The position numbers were made by a program, and so were the translations under genes. DNA of 64,000 nt from Centroberyx gerrardi (taxonomy: Eukaryota > Chordata > Actinopteri > Beryciformes > Berycidae), in NCBI RefSeq assembly GCF_048128805.1, contig NC_136010.1, forward strand, positions 25,064,980 to 25,128,979, written 5' to 3'. A model generated the notes under the pieces. That model made no database searches. It worked only from the letters and a program-made list of their open reading frames with translations, and was not told the origin of the DNA. Shown here in pieces: positions 24,437 through 38,554 of the stretch. Position 1 is the first letter of the stretch. Every line of letters starts with the position of its first letter.

Positions 24437-25748
24437 TCATCTTGGAAACACTTTACAACGGTATTATTCAAGTGTATTATCCATGTACTAAGCTTTGGAA
24501 ATTTATTACACCTCTAGTACATGCTCATACTCTGTAAGTACTTGATGAAAGTCTCAATAATATTAAATGCACTAAAGGTGTAACAACAGTGTAGGTCAAA
24601 GTGTACAAATGTAATGTGCTAAACTAGGTACTTTGGGCATCCTTCAAATAATGTTAGTTTTGCACTGAATTTTACAGTATTGACGGCTCCCATAGTCCTC
24701 TTGTCTACTCAGTCATTCAAACTACTTCTTTTCATGGTTTTATATAATGTGTCATTTACTGCATGTTTCTGTACTATATCTCTTTATTGCAGTGTGCTGT
24801 GTACCTTTATGCAGGCTGATTTTCCCATTAATAACAATGTCTTGAATCTTTGAAATTTGCTCAGTGCTTTTCCAATGGGCTACCTCTGTCTTAGTGGTAA
24901 GGAATTTGACCTCATTGCTGTCATCAGAGCTTGGATAGCCTCACGTCTTCTGCCATTCAAACTCAGACAGAAAAATTTCTGCCCATAGGGACACCATTCA
25001 TCAATCAACGTTGACCAATGGAACACATCATGTTGTACAGCATGCACATTGTATTTTTTCCAAACATGACTTTATAAAGGCCACAATCATTGCAGTTGCA
25101 ATCATATCAAAAGTCGTTCCATTCTGCCAGAATTGAACGTGAAGAGATCATTGTGCAAATTTGCCTCCTACTCTGCCATGAGTTTTGTTTTGCCTCTTTG
25201 CTGCCACCAGAAGAATGTAACAGTTGTGCAAGTGAAAATAGTCCCCATTAAACTCGATAATTAGCTGCATGATAAAGCCATGTTAGGAAAAACTACCATC
25301 CACATGCTGTTCAACATGATGGATTATGCTAGTCAACACAGCAGTTTGTCTCTGAGCTGTTGTTAATGGATTTTTGAAAACCATGGGAGCCTATGACTTA
25401 CAGGAGGCCGGGCAAACCTGCAGTAGAACAGACAGCAACACCTTCTGACTGTGGCAAATACATTGGTGGGTTGAGACTTTTCATGGACATTAATGGTTAT
25501 TGGAAAAAACTAACATTGCACTGGTATTATCCTGTGAGAAGAAGAAAATTCCACGCCAAACACATGGTTATACACGACAAACTACATGTTGCACTTACAT
25601 GCAGCATGCAGACAACCACACACTGTCAGGGTGTGGTTGGTCTTTGCCAGCTCCGATTAACAATTGCTTCTTTGATGTTGGTCTCATCAAATAGTCACAC
25701 AAGATACATACATGATATGACTGGTCAGAGGGTAGCAAATGGACACAC

Positions 25749-25783
<35 letters not shown>

Positions 25784-26900
25784 ACACACACTGCGGTGCC
25801 ACCCTTCCAGTTCAGCTTTGCCTCCGCTGTGCCAGTTAGCCCCCTGGGTATTGTAGTGCAGGGTGTGGTTGCAAAGGATTAGAATAGCTTCACAGAGCAG
25901 CCTTGCCCAGTGAACTGGTACATTCTCACCATGCTGAAAGATGTTACTTGTCCTGCATTCATAGTTTGCTGAAGACGCAGCCATTATTTTACACAATATG
26001 CGTTGACTGACAGAAAGCATGAATATGCATACGTGTAATCCGACACAGACGCAACATGCCGTGTGTAGACTGTTCCATTGGCCATTCTGTATCAGTCTAG
26101 AAACTTGAGTATGTGCTGTCGGTAGTTTACATTTTGTAGAATCTTCCTCATTCAGCTCTTTAAATTTTAGTGACTGAAGGTGTGGCGAGTGTCATCATTA
26201 TTTTCCTTTGACATGCAGCGGAGTTCCCCTCAGGCTGGATGGACGAGGTCCACTAACACTCCCTTATAGTGGCTTTTGTGGAACTCTCATTTTGCCTGTG
26301 TGACTGTGAGGGAGGGAGTAGTCCTTCAGAAGTGCAGTAGGACTGTGCGTAGATGTGGTGTTTGTCTGCACCACACCTTGACCATAGGAATTTCAAGTGG
26401 GTTTCCGCTGTTCGCAGAGAGCTCAGGTCAGGATTAAGCAACAGTGAACTAAAGTGGAGGAACTCAGCTTTGGCTTTTGTATAAGGTTAAATCCAAAATG
26501 AGGCATCCATCAGTTGAAAAGAGTGACACACTGAAGGCATGAAAGTAAATTATTATGGATAAGTATTTGTTATTAAACCTGAGATTTACTGCTTGCATGA
26601 TGAAATCATTGCTGTTATTAAAATATTGTGCAATAAATCTGCACCATGGATACAAAACGTTTTGGAATAAAAAAAAAAAAATGCACTCATCTCAATAGAC
26701 AATAACAAAAATGCTGTGAAATTTGTAGAGAATCATTGATTTGTGATTTACCTCCTCGTCAAGTTATCAGTCTAAAAAACGTAGCAAATAATATTCCTTC
26801 TTTATTTTATCTCCCATTTCCCTGTTTTCTTTTACATTTTTTACTCTTATTTGTTTTCCACCCAACACACCCAATCATTTTCACAATAAATCAATCATTG
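24437..26900. other. Intergenic, no gene seen
   Basis: No coding exon or clear transposon is recognised. A CA repeat lies at 25,744-25,783 and a run of about 13 A at 26,668-26,681. Confidence 0.55.
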
Positions 26901-26904
26901 CAAA

Positions 26905-27472
26905 TTTAACTAGATGGCACTCAGTAGAGCGCATACCTCCGCCAACGCTATACAATTGTCAATATACGCCAGTTCCACATGTCACATTGTCACTAAAAGT
27001 TAATTTCTTTTTTTACCAACTTGTTTCACATCAGGAGATGCACATATTTTCATGACTGGACCTGAAATTTCACATGAGATCTGCCTGCTCAAATTCTAGC
27101 CACTTTTAAGCATTTCAGCCCACAACACCTGGCCAAACACATGGCCGATCAGCTCTATATCACTTCAGTGGCCATTAGGGCCGCTCTTCTACCACTGGAC
27201 CAAGTTTTGATCTCTCCAGTGCCTCCATGTTGTTTGATTGGGCCAATAATGGAGGGTTTACCTCTTCTTCTGTCTGCTGACAGGCACGCAAAGGTTGATG
27301 TTACGTAAATCCGTTCGAAAGTTATATGTGTTTTTATGAGAAGCCACGGCCACTGCCATGCCCCCCTTTGGCCAATCGGTGTGAAAAGTTTATTAGTTCT
27401 TCCTTTCCCCATGACCAAACTTTCTATAAAGTTTCATGCAAATCCATTCATAACTTTTGGAGTTATCCTGCT

Positions 27473-27523
<51 letters not shown>

Positions 27524-27570
27524 GGGCCGGGCCAAAGCATAACCCCCCAACTCGGTTGGCAGAGGTAATA
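26905..27570. mobile_element. Interspersed repeat with inverted CCTCYGCCAA ends and GACA tract
   Basis: The left part carries ACCTCCGCCAA (about 26,935) and the right part its near complement TTGGCAGAGGT (about 27,556). A GACA tetranucleotide tract of about 12 units lies at 27,474-27,520, just before the right end. I recall RTE-type LINE tails with this order (GACA repeat, then GGCAGAGGTAATAA). LINE tail or MITE cannot be settled here. Confidence 0.5.
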
Positions 27571-27919
27571 AATGACTTCTGTTAGTCATTATTTTCACCT
27601 TCAATTCAAATGAAAATATTTCCGGGCGTTGTTGTTACTTGTTGTCTGTACCCTTTTATGGGACTAAAACACATAATGTGGCATCAAGGTTAATGATAAG
27701 TCACCTTTTCACGTAGATTCCTACAAGGTCACAACAGATCTCACATGTTATTATCCATTATAATTCAACTGCTGCTCTAAACCATGGTAATTGGTTTAAC
27801 CTTTAGCGCATCGCTTAGAGGAGAATCTTACTGATAAACATGTTGGCCTTTATACCAACCCCTACAGGGATAAGAAGACAAGTTTCACTCTCGCCCTGGG
27901 GACAGACACATCAAACTCT

Positions 27920-28640
27920 GTGTAGATTCATAACTAAAAATCTGTGTATGCACAAAACTAAAAACATGCATACGCAGTCTTTTCTTCAGATTTATAAAAC
28001 CCTGCTGATGTAGTACTCAAGCATTGTTGTGTTTTATAAATCTCAATCATCGTGAAACTAATGCCCACTTCCCACAATTAGCCATAAGTGAGTGTCGACA
28101 CGCCTCTGTTGAACCTGGTTTGGCCTCTAACAGCGCCATAGCAGCCATTGTATTGCATTGTATTGAACAGCCACTATATTGTAATCCATAATAGCCTGAT
28201 TGATCACACATGCGCAGGTCTGATTTCTGATCTGATGTGCGTTATTCTTATGCCCACATTACTGTGCAATTTGGTGACAATGTGGAAACCCATTTACTTT
28301 CATGCTTGTTGAAAAAAGGATGTTAACACACATCTATAAATGTTATCATTATATGAAACTCTACTGAGACCTAATAGGCTGGTGTTCTGAAAAGATTAAG
28401 GCTCCAAATGAAATGTCGCCCAAATTCCGTTTTTTATATTACCCTTGTCTTTGCCATGTTGCAGTGTCACACTCAGCTCAGCTCATTCATAAAAGTGTGT
28501 ATACGCATGGTGTAAAGCATGGGTGGCGGTACACACATTCTCACAGCACCTTCTCTATTTTTTATACCAATTTCTGTGTGGAAAGTGACATATGCATTCT
28601 TTTTATGCATACGCATCTTTTATACATCTGGCCCCTGGTT
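27920..28640. mobile_element. Probable non-autonomous DNA transposon
   Basis: The two ends share inverted themes: a TGTGTATGCACAAAACT / CATGCATACGCAG block on the left and TTTTATGCATACGCATCTTT then ATACATCTGGCCCC on the right. No transposase is seen. The boundaries are approximate. Confidence 0.35.
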
Positions 28641-28649
28641 GGCTTTGAA

Positions 28650-31600
28650 CCAGGCGGTGTGAACCTAATGAACCACAGACAAAAAGGAGTCACTGTGATC
28701 CGATATGATAATTTGGTTTATTATTATCATTACTGTCATTAATAATGCAATCCCTTCATTGGTTGAATGTGACTTGAAAAAAATATATGTCCAGTTTTAT
28801 GTTTTACATGGAATGTGTGTTGTGTTAGATGTTAGTCAGGGACTTTGATTCATGCATAACTTAGTTCTCTCTGGTGCATCTAGATGGGCTTCACACACCT
28901 GTCACAGCCATTAAGATGTGACAAACAACGCATGGTTGATTAGATGTTCATGCCCTGAGCAATGGCAGAAACAGGTTGCCCTAAAGTGTGAAGAGAGATA
29001 AGGTGAAGTATCAAATTGCCGCATAATGTAATACAAACACTGTCCTAATTATCATGATAATATAGCTGGTACTAAATGTGCCAGAGGACTGTCAGGATTA
29101 ATTCGCTCTCACATAATTGCTCTCGCTTTTCTCAGCAGTTCCCCTTGCCAAGTTTCAATAGAGTAAATTCCCATTTGAAGGTTGGCTCTCACAGCGCAAC
29201 CGAACAAGCCAACATTCCACGACATGCGCTGACAGGAAAGCCTGAAATGTCACCTGTCATATCAGGGGAGATCAAATGAGATGCTGTGGCAGCTTTATAG
29301 GTGCCACTGCCTTTAAGGAAAGGTGTACAGCTTTTGCTTCATAATCCAAGGTAATTTGGTGACAGGTGAAAGGATATATGAAGGGTGGGGAGTGTAGCAG
29401 TTATAAAACCCTGCTGACTGTCATTTTCTCTGGATAGGTTAAAGGTTTTAGGGAAAGGGAGAAATTGTTTGACAAATCAATTATCCTTTTTGCAGCGCAG
29501 TCATGTGTCTCATATAGGAACTGTATATGCACAGAAAACAAACATGCCGCAGTTCACCTGTAGGTGTTAAGCTTCTCCATACAGCCAAACACATTATTCA
29601 CACACAGTATGTACTGCAGGCTGTGCACACACATAAACCTGCAGCATGACATGAACAAGTAAGCTTATGAAACAGTATTGACATGACAGTTGTTAAATGT
29701 CTCCAAATGAGATAAGGTAGCCTTCAAATCAGGTATTACCATATTTGGCAAAAAGATTCAGCCACTGCCCTTAGGTGGGTGGCTGGGAAGGAGGGTCAGG
29801 TAAACCACGCCTCCCACACTTTCTCCCTTACTTTCTCCACCGCTTCAGATTCACTCAAATAGTTCAGTTCATACAAGGTGAAATGAAACACGCAATTTAA
29901 ACCTGAAGCCATTGTTAACCATTGCAAATCTGGCAGTGTTGGCTTTCTGCAAGGAAATAGCTTCCTTGTTCTTTTCTGTTGTTCTATAATAAGAATATAA
30001 TAGAATAACCAGCTCAGCTACAATTGAATTAAGTCACACAAGTAGTTTGCAGTGAAGTTCACACATATTTACACCGGCAACACCATCTACTTTTTGCTAA
30101 GACGTTGCATTGTAGTTGGCACTGGCTAATAATGGCATCAAATCACATCTACAGCAACATGGAAAAAGAGGAAAGAATGCAATTCCAGTGATCTTGGATG
30201 CTACTTTAAGTCCAAATGTTGAAGTTAATTTGAGTGTCTACAATGATGGTATCCTAGTAATTTTCAGCTGAGCAGCCACAGAAAGTACCATGACCACATG
30301 ATGACAGTGCTGACTCTCTTGTTTCTAGCTTTGGGAAACATTTGTCCATTAGTCCAAATGTCCATTCGAAAAATGTGCACACTCTGTTTCCAGGTGTATT
30401 TTTATTGCATAGAAGTGTGATGAAGAAAATGATCTAAGAAGCACTGGTATTTTCCTTTACTGGGGTGTGGCTCAGTTGTGCCCTGCAGCTGATTTCGAGC
30501 CTACCAATTCACAGAGAGACGAGAGAGAAGCCAACACCTATACCACTTTAATGGGCCTCAACAGGTATCAACAGTTCCAAATCAGTCAGAACAAGAAATC
30601 TGCTCTACATTTGACTCCTGATGCCCTTTCTTCTCTAAACTGTCACTTATGCAACAGAGAATCAAGCTTTAACGTTTTGTACAAGAGCTGAAAAGTTGAA
30701 ATAATGACGTGAAATAATCACAATGCACCACTGAATAAAACAGGTATTAACACCAACTTAGCCTTGGCCAACACAGTAAACAGTTTCTAAGACATAAACT
30801 GGTATGAGTATTGGAGGCGGTATGTATTTCCCCTCAAGCACCCGCAAGCTGCAGGTCTAAACACATGAACGAAAGAGTAGCTGAATTACACAAATCACCT
30901 TGGAATTCATATCCATATCCCGTGTATCCCTACATCCCTTCATTCTTAATCTCTTGTCTTCCCCCCTCGCTCTCCTTGCCCCTCTACGATACCTAGCCCA
31001 TGGTGCCACTCTTACAAGGCCAGTACACCATGGATTAGTCACATTCATCCCTTGTGCATCGCTGGGTTCATCCTTTTATAAGAAATAGAGAAGATCTTTT
31101 CATCTTGACCATGACTGGAAGATTTTGCATTTCTCTTGCAATATGCGTTTTGCTTTGCTTTCTTCCTTTTCTCTTTACTTTCTCTGAAGAACGCTTGAAG
31201 AATTTTCCCATGCAATCTCTCTAAGCATGTGAGGGCACTTAAAGTACAAATTGTATTATATATACATGTAGGCATTATCTCAGGAATGTTTTGCTTAATA
31301 TAGTAACATGGCTGATGGCTTTGAGAAAGGCATCATCATGCAGAGATTGGTTTGAAACATGGAAACTGTGGTGCATTCTGGTCCAGTGTCAACTTTGCAA
31401 TAATACATGATAGTGTATAGCACACACACCAAAACATACAATAATAATAAACTTTACATTTACAGCACTAGACACCTGCAGTAGCATTACTCTGTCCATC
31501 AGTGCCCCCTATAGACACAAAATAAGTCTAGGAGGAAACTTCATTGCAATTTTGTACTTTTATGAGAGACTAGCAAGAGGAGAACACACTCAAGGTTTTC

Positions 31601-32350
31601 TGAATCCTTGTTAAACGGAGATGGAAAAAAACATTGTTTGGCGTTTTTCTCCACAAATGAGAACTCAAGTGCTCTTTATATCAAAAGTCATTGGATGACA
31701 GATGTTTACCAGAATTTCAGTAGAGGAGGGTTTGAGGGTTTTGCTTTTTGTGCTACAAACCATCAGTACAGGCTACTGCAGTGTTATCGAAGTGTGTTAA
31801 GTGAATTGTGTTGTCCAGTATATTGCATCTCCTTAAAGTATAATGTTAACTTGCATTCCTTGACCCATTATTTATGCCATGCACAAATGCCTACTTATAT
31901 AGCACATGCATGCATAGCTTTGAAAACAGCCTGGCAGAATGTGTGTGTTGCAAATGCAGTGAGAAAGACCATGGTAACTGATTGAAAAGCAAATTGATTA
32001 ATACCTATTTCAGCTTTCGTTAAAGCTCTAAGGTATCATATGCTATTTAGCATGCGTCTTTCTTGCAAGAATAAGAACAGGAGAAAACAGTGGAACAGTG
32101 AGTGCAGTTTTACCCACCCCACCCCACTGAAAGCCCCCAGCTATTTAAGTAAAAGTCTTTGCCAACATGTCTTTCCTCCCTTTCCCCCCAGGCCCTGATG
32201 CCATTCCTCTGCGAGCACCTGGGCGTGCCGGGCCCCGATCACCTTACAGGGGATGGCACTGCTACCTGTCTGACGGGCTGGGCTGCTCCGAGCCTCTCTA
32301 CCTGCCTTCCAGGGGCCAGGTAGATGGAGGAGGGTCAAGAGGGAGGCGGA
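28650..32350. other. Intergenic upstream of krt5, no gene seen
   Basis: No coding exon is recognised. The last 250 bp before the krt5 TATA-like box are GC-rich and probably hold proximal regulatory sequence. A second TATA-like CTATTTAAGTA occurs near 32,140, farther from the start codon. Confidence 0.5.
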
Positions 32351-32393
32351 GAGCAGATGGAGCTCAGTGGAAACTCCTCCTCGCTCGGAGGCC

Positions 32394-32401
32394 CATAAAA
32401 A
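32394..32401 (+). promoter_or_regulatory. krt5: Candidate krt5 TATA box
   Basis: CATAAAAA lies 145-152 bp upstream of the ATG at 32546, which would place the transcription start near 32425 with a leader of about 120 bases. The upstream 200 bp are GC-rich. This is a positional inference. Confidence 0.55.
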
Positions 32402-32545
32402 CCTGCGGTGAACAGAGAGAGGACACTCAGAGGGACTCGACTCTCCTCTTAGTGAGCTCCACTGCTCTGCCGAACCTCTCTGTCTCTCTCTCTGCTCCCT
32501 TCCTTCTCTCCTGCTCATCCCCTCACCGAGGAAACAGAACCAGCC

Positions 32546-35500
32546 ATGAGTGTCAGCATGAAAAGAACGTCTACAGTCTACAGCAGTAGCGGAGGCGGAG
32601 GCGGAGGCTCCACCCGCAGCTCGAGTCGTGGATTTGGAGGAATTGGTGGCAGTAGCATGAGTTTCGGCGGTGGAGCATATAAATCATTAGGCACCATGTC
32701 ACTAGGCGGTGGTGGCGTGAGCGTGAGGCGCTCCATGGCTGTCGGCGGAGGCATGGGCGGAGGCATGGGCGGAGGCTTTGGCGGCAGCAGTGGCGTAGGC
32801 ATGGCTGGTGGCTATGGCGGTGGTTTTGGCGGTGGTTTTGGCGGTGGCATGGGCGGTGGCGGTGGCGGTGGCGGTGGCGGTGGCTTTGGAGGGTCTCTTC
32901 TTGGCATGGGAGGTGGCGGTGGTGGCCCTATGATAGCCCCCATCACAGCCGTCACTGTAAACTCGAGCCTGCTGGCCCCCCTGAACCTTGAGATCGACCC
33001 CACGATCCAGACTGTCCGTACCCAGGAGAAGGAACAGATCAAGACCCTCAACAACCGCTTCGCTTCCTTCATTGACAAGGTAAATGACCCCTGTCTGTCT
33101 GTTCCATCTCTGTCAAGCTTATCCCCAAATCACGTCAAGAATGTTAACCGAGTTTCTTTTTTTAATTTTAAATGTGTCTGTTTAAAGCATGTCATATATT
33201 CCAGTATGGAATATTTTGAGATTTTAAATTTCATGTGAGTGTGCATTTAGGTGTTGAGATGAATGCAAATAAAGCATTAAGAATAGATGGTGATTGCACT
33301 GTATACAACAGTGTTCATTGCTTAGTGCAATCATCACACCTGAATAGCTGCAATAGACAGTCTCTCTCTCTCTCTCTAGAGCCCCCTGGGCTCATTAAAT
33401 ATTACACAGCAACTGATCCAAACCTGGATACTTTGCACACTAAGGGCCTAGCTAGAGCAGGCATTGAAAACTAACACTAATAAACACATTAGCATTCATT
33501 CGCTGTCTATTAAAATGGAACGTGCCGAAACAGCAGCTTTTCTAATCACCTCACATGAACTCATACATGCTTCTCAAAGCCCCATTGTGCAGCAACTAGC
33601 CACTACACTGAAACTGAAAGCAGATTGCTGCTGGTGAACAGTTTCCCTTTGAGCATAATTGGCCCCTTGCAAGCTGTTTCTCTGTAGAGTGAGAGGGAAG
33701 GGGGTTGAGGTAGGAAACTCTAGCCCGGCAGTATCCGGTGACCGCGCGCTCTCTCTGTGTGAGGGGAAGAGGGGGATCAGGTTATCATCCATTCCCATGG
33801 CAGCAAGGACTCACAGGCCTTCAATGGAGCTGAAAGTGGACGCCATGTAAACTCTACCTGCAATGCATGACACGCAACCTTATCAAAAGTTTTTGCATTA
33901 ACTTTTAATTATTTATTCTAGATAGAAAGTGGCAAGACGTTTTCAAGAATATGTAATACTTGACGTAATCAAGAATAAAATAACAGTGGAGTTTTTATTT
34001 AAGATGCACCTTCCTTGCACTTTAATGTGTAATTAGAGACCTCAGTTCCACTGGGCTTATGAACACTGTGACGATGAGGGACTTTTTCTCTCAGGGAGAG
34101 ATGAAAAAGAAGTTAGCCACACCCTGCGTGTGAAAACGCTCAGTCAGCTTTTCATACATGGTGTACAAACCACACCTACTCTTTGCTCATACAGGTGAAC
34201 TGATCACATGCAGTTAATTCATAGAAGCCTTTCTTTTTGAAAAATAGAAGATGCAAAATAAAAGATTTAGCAATTAAGCATGCTTACTTACGTAGTACAA
34301 TATAATACAAAAAACCTGCAGAATAAAAACCCAGCGGTTTTAGTGATCATTTGTATCATTGTATGAAATAGTAATATTGCACAAATCAATAAATGAATAA
34401 AGATCTGTAATTTATAACACAATATATGACAGTTAATACCCTTAGGCATGTAAAACCAGGCCTCTATAGTATTAATTATGGGGGGTTGAGGCAGGCAAGT
34501 TCATTCACTAAAACTATGCATCCTGGAGGCTAGGGAGGAGTAACCTCAGGTTTAATAGGAGGGGATAGGCTGAGGCGTGGCACTGTAGACCTCGCATTAA
34601 CACTCCCCAAGCAAACTTGCACGCACACATACACACCCCAAATGGAGGGAGGGGTCTAAACTCCTGTCTGCCTGATACTTGATTGTACTGTACTCTGACT
34701 GTATCTTGCATGTAAGGTATTTTTTGTCTCCTTGGAGAAGGAGTTGAAACTTGTTTCTTAGGATCACGTCAGTTGTTCTCAACAAAATGACCTCACTAGG
34801 ACAAGCACTGCTACAGTGTGTAGAGAGATCTGCACTCTCCAGAGAACATCCCAGCCCTGCGGGGATATTTTAATACAGCAGCTGCCAATATGTGTGCACA
34901 GAAGGGCTTTTATGTGGGAACGTCACACACACAGGCGTGGCACTATGGAAGGATCACCTGAGGAACTTAAATCAAAGAAAGCAAACATCGTTGTTACCCC
35001 AGAGTGAGCGTGTCTAATCATGCACAAGCCGGGCCGTAAATTTAATCCACTTATATATTTTAGAATTACACTGTCATGGAAATGTTGCAATGAAAACAAA
35101 CATGGGCAACATTTCCCATAATACACTAAGCACATGAATCTCTGAATATGAACGTCAATGAATTGTTTTGAATTTCACCACAAAAACACATACTTCCCCT
35201 ATTCATACTGGATCTAAACCTGACCAATGATGCCACTTCCTGTATACAGGTCCGCTTCCTGGAGCAACAGAACAAAATGCTGGAGACCAAGTGGAGCCTC
35301 CTGCAGGACCAGACCACCACCCGCTCCAACATCGACGGCATGTTCGAGGCCTACATCGCCAACCTGCGCAGACAGCTGGACGGGCTCGGCAACGAGAAGA
35401 CCAAGCTGGAGGGAGAGCTGAGGAACATGCAGGGCCTGGTGGAGGACTTCAAGAACAAGTGAGTTCAAAAGCACGAGTCATAAAAGAAACAGGAGTCACA

Positions 35501-37606
35501 GAACAACAACTTCCAACAACTCATTTTTCAACTCTGTGCTTTTCTGTCAGATATGAAGATGAAATCAACAAGCGTGCTTCTGTGGAGAACGAGTTCGTGC
35601 TCCTCAAGAAGGTCAGTGAGTTTCAGTGGACCCACAGTAGAATTGTGAATTCCAGTCCCTGTTACTGCACCATGCCTTTAATGATAGTGGAAGAAATTAT
35701 GCCGTACATCAGAGCCATTGCCAATACAAATTCTCTCCCCTCCCCTTCCAGGATGTGGATGGTGCCTACATGAACAAGGTTGAGCTGGAGGCCAGGGTTG
35801 ACGCCCTCCAGGATGAGATTAACTTCCTCAGGGCCGTCTATGAGGCGGTAAGGAAAATAAACCATACTTTAGTTGTTTGCTTGCTTCTTTGCACTATCAC
35901 TATTTCATTTACGTCTGGCTCTATCCCTATCTCATCTCATCCATTGTCATCCATCCTCACCCACTACATATACCTCTTCTCCAGGAACTGCGTGAGCTCC
36001 AGGGCCAGATCAAGGACACCTCAGTCATTGTGGAGATGGACAACAGCCGCAACCTGGACATGGACGCCATCGTGGCTGAAGTGCGCGCTCAGTATGAGGA
36101 CATCGCCAATCGCAGCCGCGCCGAGGCCGAGACGTGGTACCAGCAGAAGGTATGTGGAGAGAGAACGTCACCCATATAATAGGTTGTCCACAAGCCCAAT
36201 ATGATACACACACACACACACACCCTGCACACAACTTCAAATAAAACTGCAGAGGAAAGTCCATGAAATCACTGGTCAAAGTTGTTTTAAATCATTTGGA
36301 CAGAAGAGCTACGGAAAAGCCCTCTGATGTATTGAGAATCAACAACAGATAAATGTACAGACTGAATATTGATATTCGGAGATCTTCAGTAACAATTGGT
36401 GTTCTTCCTTCAGTACCAGGAGATGCAGACCTCCGCAGGCCAATACGGAGACGACCTTCGCACCACCAAGTCTGAGATTGCTGAGCTCAACCGTATGATT
36501 AGCCGCCTCCAGAACGAGATTGAGGCAGTCAAGGGACAGGTAGGCTTACAGTTACAGCTGTAACTGAGTATACCTTAGTAGTAATTTGCTACAGTTTGCT
36601 GGAGTTACAGGCCTACCAGCTAAGTGACTGTGTTTTGAGTCACAGTACCCTCAGCTAAGCCTATACATAGCACTTGAGCTTGCCATAATAACATCACTGC
36701 TACCGCTTTTGCTGTCTTTTCAACCTCACAGCGCGTTAACCTGGAAGCCCAGATTGCTGAGGCTGAGGAGCGTGGTGAGCTGGCTGTGAAGGATGCCAAG
36801 CTCCGCATCAAGGACCTGGAGGACGCCCTGCAGAGAGCCAAACAGGACATGGCCCGCCAGGTCCGCGAGTACCAGGAGCTCATGAACGTCAAGCTGGCCC
36901 TGGACATTGAGATCGCCACCTACAGGAAACTGCTAGAAGGAGAGGAGACCAGGTAAAACCTTGAGCTAGTTTTTGAGCTAGTTAAGAAAGAATGAACCTT
37001 AGGAGATATTGAGAGTACATTGCATCTCGGGGTATTGTACGGGCAGCTACACCAGTAGCTAAAATAGCTCATTTATGCACCTCTCTGCAGAATTGCCTCT
37101 GGTGGTTCATCTGCTACCATCCACGTCCAGACCTCAGGCGGCGGCGGGGGTAAGTGTGTTGCTCTATATTCTCACACTTGAAATGATTTCCAAGCCAATT
37201 CTCAGGTATTCATGAAAAAGTCAAAATAGAAAATGAGTAAGCCACTAGGGCCTGATGAACACTAAAATGATCAGATATTTTTAGTGATCAGAATCAGAAA
37301 AATTCCTGCCATCTCATCTCATCTGAAAACATCTCTTTCTCATCTCCAGGTGGTGGTGGTGGTGGTATGGGCATGGGCATCGGCGGCGGCATGGGCATCG
37401 GCGGCGGCATGGGCATCGGCGGCGGCGGCGGCGGTGGCATGGGCATCGGCGGCGGCATGGGCATCGGCGGCGGCGGAGGAAGCTCATTCGGCTACGGAGG
37501 CGGCATGGCCAGCGGCGGTGGCGGTTACAGCAGCTACTCAAGCGGCGGCGGCGGCGGCGGCAGCAGTCTCAGCATGTCCCGCTCTGTGTCCACAAGACGC
37601 TACTAA
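32546..37606 (+). CDS. krt5: Type II keratin, glycine-rich, krt5-like (9 coding exons, 575 aa)
   Basis: This gene encodes a second type II keratin, a filament subunit expected in epidermis-like epithelium. Exons are 32546-33079, 35250-35458, 35551-35611, 35752-35847, 35985-36149, 36414-36539, 36732-36952, 37091-37149 and 37350-37606; together they form one open frame. The internal sizes 209, 61, 96, 165 and 126 bp equal those of the krt8-like gene upstream. The head (1-160) has long Gly runs with GGG/GGM/GGF repeats, the rod covers about 161-469 and ends in [10 protein letters not shown], and the tail is built of GIGGGM repeats and closes with [11 protein letters not shown]. Gly-rich head and tail domains are typical of epidermal type II keratins. 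It lies in the same orientation as krt8, 21 kb downstream, as expected of a tandem duplicate. The family is certain. The symbol krt5 is a best guess, about 50%; another fish type II name is possible. Confidence 0.95.
33080..35249 (+). other. krt5 intron 1 (2.2 kb), no gene or clear transposon
   Basis: The intron runs from GTAAATG to TATACAG. Only a short CT repeat (about 33,361-33,378) was noticed. By analogy first introns may hold regulatory sites, but none can be named here. Confidence 0.6.
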
Positions 37607-38548
37607 ACACAGCAGTTGTCTGTCTTTCCCTCCCTTCCTCCTCTTCCCTCTTTTCCTCCACCTCCTCCTGTTCCTCCCCTCCTCCAGGCAACCACTCATA
37701 CAAGCTTCCATACACCACGCCACCTCTCCCCCGCAGCCTCAGAGCAGCCCCTGATTTACACCAAGCCAAGAAAACCTGTTGCATTTGATCCCATCATTTA
37801 CACGCACAGCACATGTCCCCGTAGACACAGGATAGTCAGAACGTGCAGTGGTGGAAATCAGAGGACGCGCAATGATCGCATCCATGTAATAGTACAGTTC
37901 TCTTTGGCATTTGCTTATCCTCAGAGAGTCAGAGAATACACCGAAATATAAGAAGAGGCAGAGAGATTATTAGACCAAAAACAATCGGCAGCAGAGATGT
38001 GAGTCTGTTCACGCTTCCTTTGATCAGTCAGCCTGGCTGTCTTTTAGTTGCTGGATCTCCTGTCATGTAGACAAGAGGATACTTGTAGTGTCAAGACGGA
38101 GAATCCTCCCAGGGCAACAATCATTGCACACAAAATGGCAGCAGCAGCGTATAGATTTGCACGGAAGGAGGTTCAGATGCCATGTTGTTCACCTCCAGTT
38201 GAAAAAGCAGATATGGCAGACACCCACATAGTGTTACAACTATAACTTCATCTCCTCTATTCTGCAATGTCTTCTCTGTTGTCTGCCATCTTGTGTGTTT
38301 TGACATCACTAAAAGCAGCCATACATAACACTCCTACAGTGGCAACCCATTCTCTGGGATTTAATTTTTTGTGTTCCTCCTTTTCTTCTCCCTTTCCGAG
38401 GGAAAATGGGTTCTCCACTAAGGTTTGCAAACAGTGTTTTAATGCTACTTTTCTTTCCTTTTCACTCTGAACAAAAAAGATGGAAAAGGCTGACTGGTGC
38501 AACCAGATTTATTGAATGTGATTGAATGTGTACCACCAAAACATCCTG

Positions 38549-38554
38549 AATAAA
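38549..38554 (+). terminator. krt5: Candidate krt5 polyadenylation signal
   Basis: This is the first clear AATAAA after the krt5 stop codon at 37606, followed within 40 bases by T/G-rich sequence. It implies a 3' UTR of about 960 bases. No other gene is seen between the stop and this site. Confidence 0.5.

Noticed and set aside
32100..32330. Second krt5 promoter at CTATTTAAGTA (about 32,140)
   Set aside because: About 400 bp from the start codon, while a better placed CATAAAAA occurs at 32,394.
32812..33078. Pro-rich minus-strand frame
   Set aside because: Antisense of the Gly-rich krt5 head; the plus-strand frame is the clear keratin.
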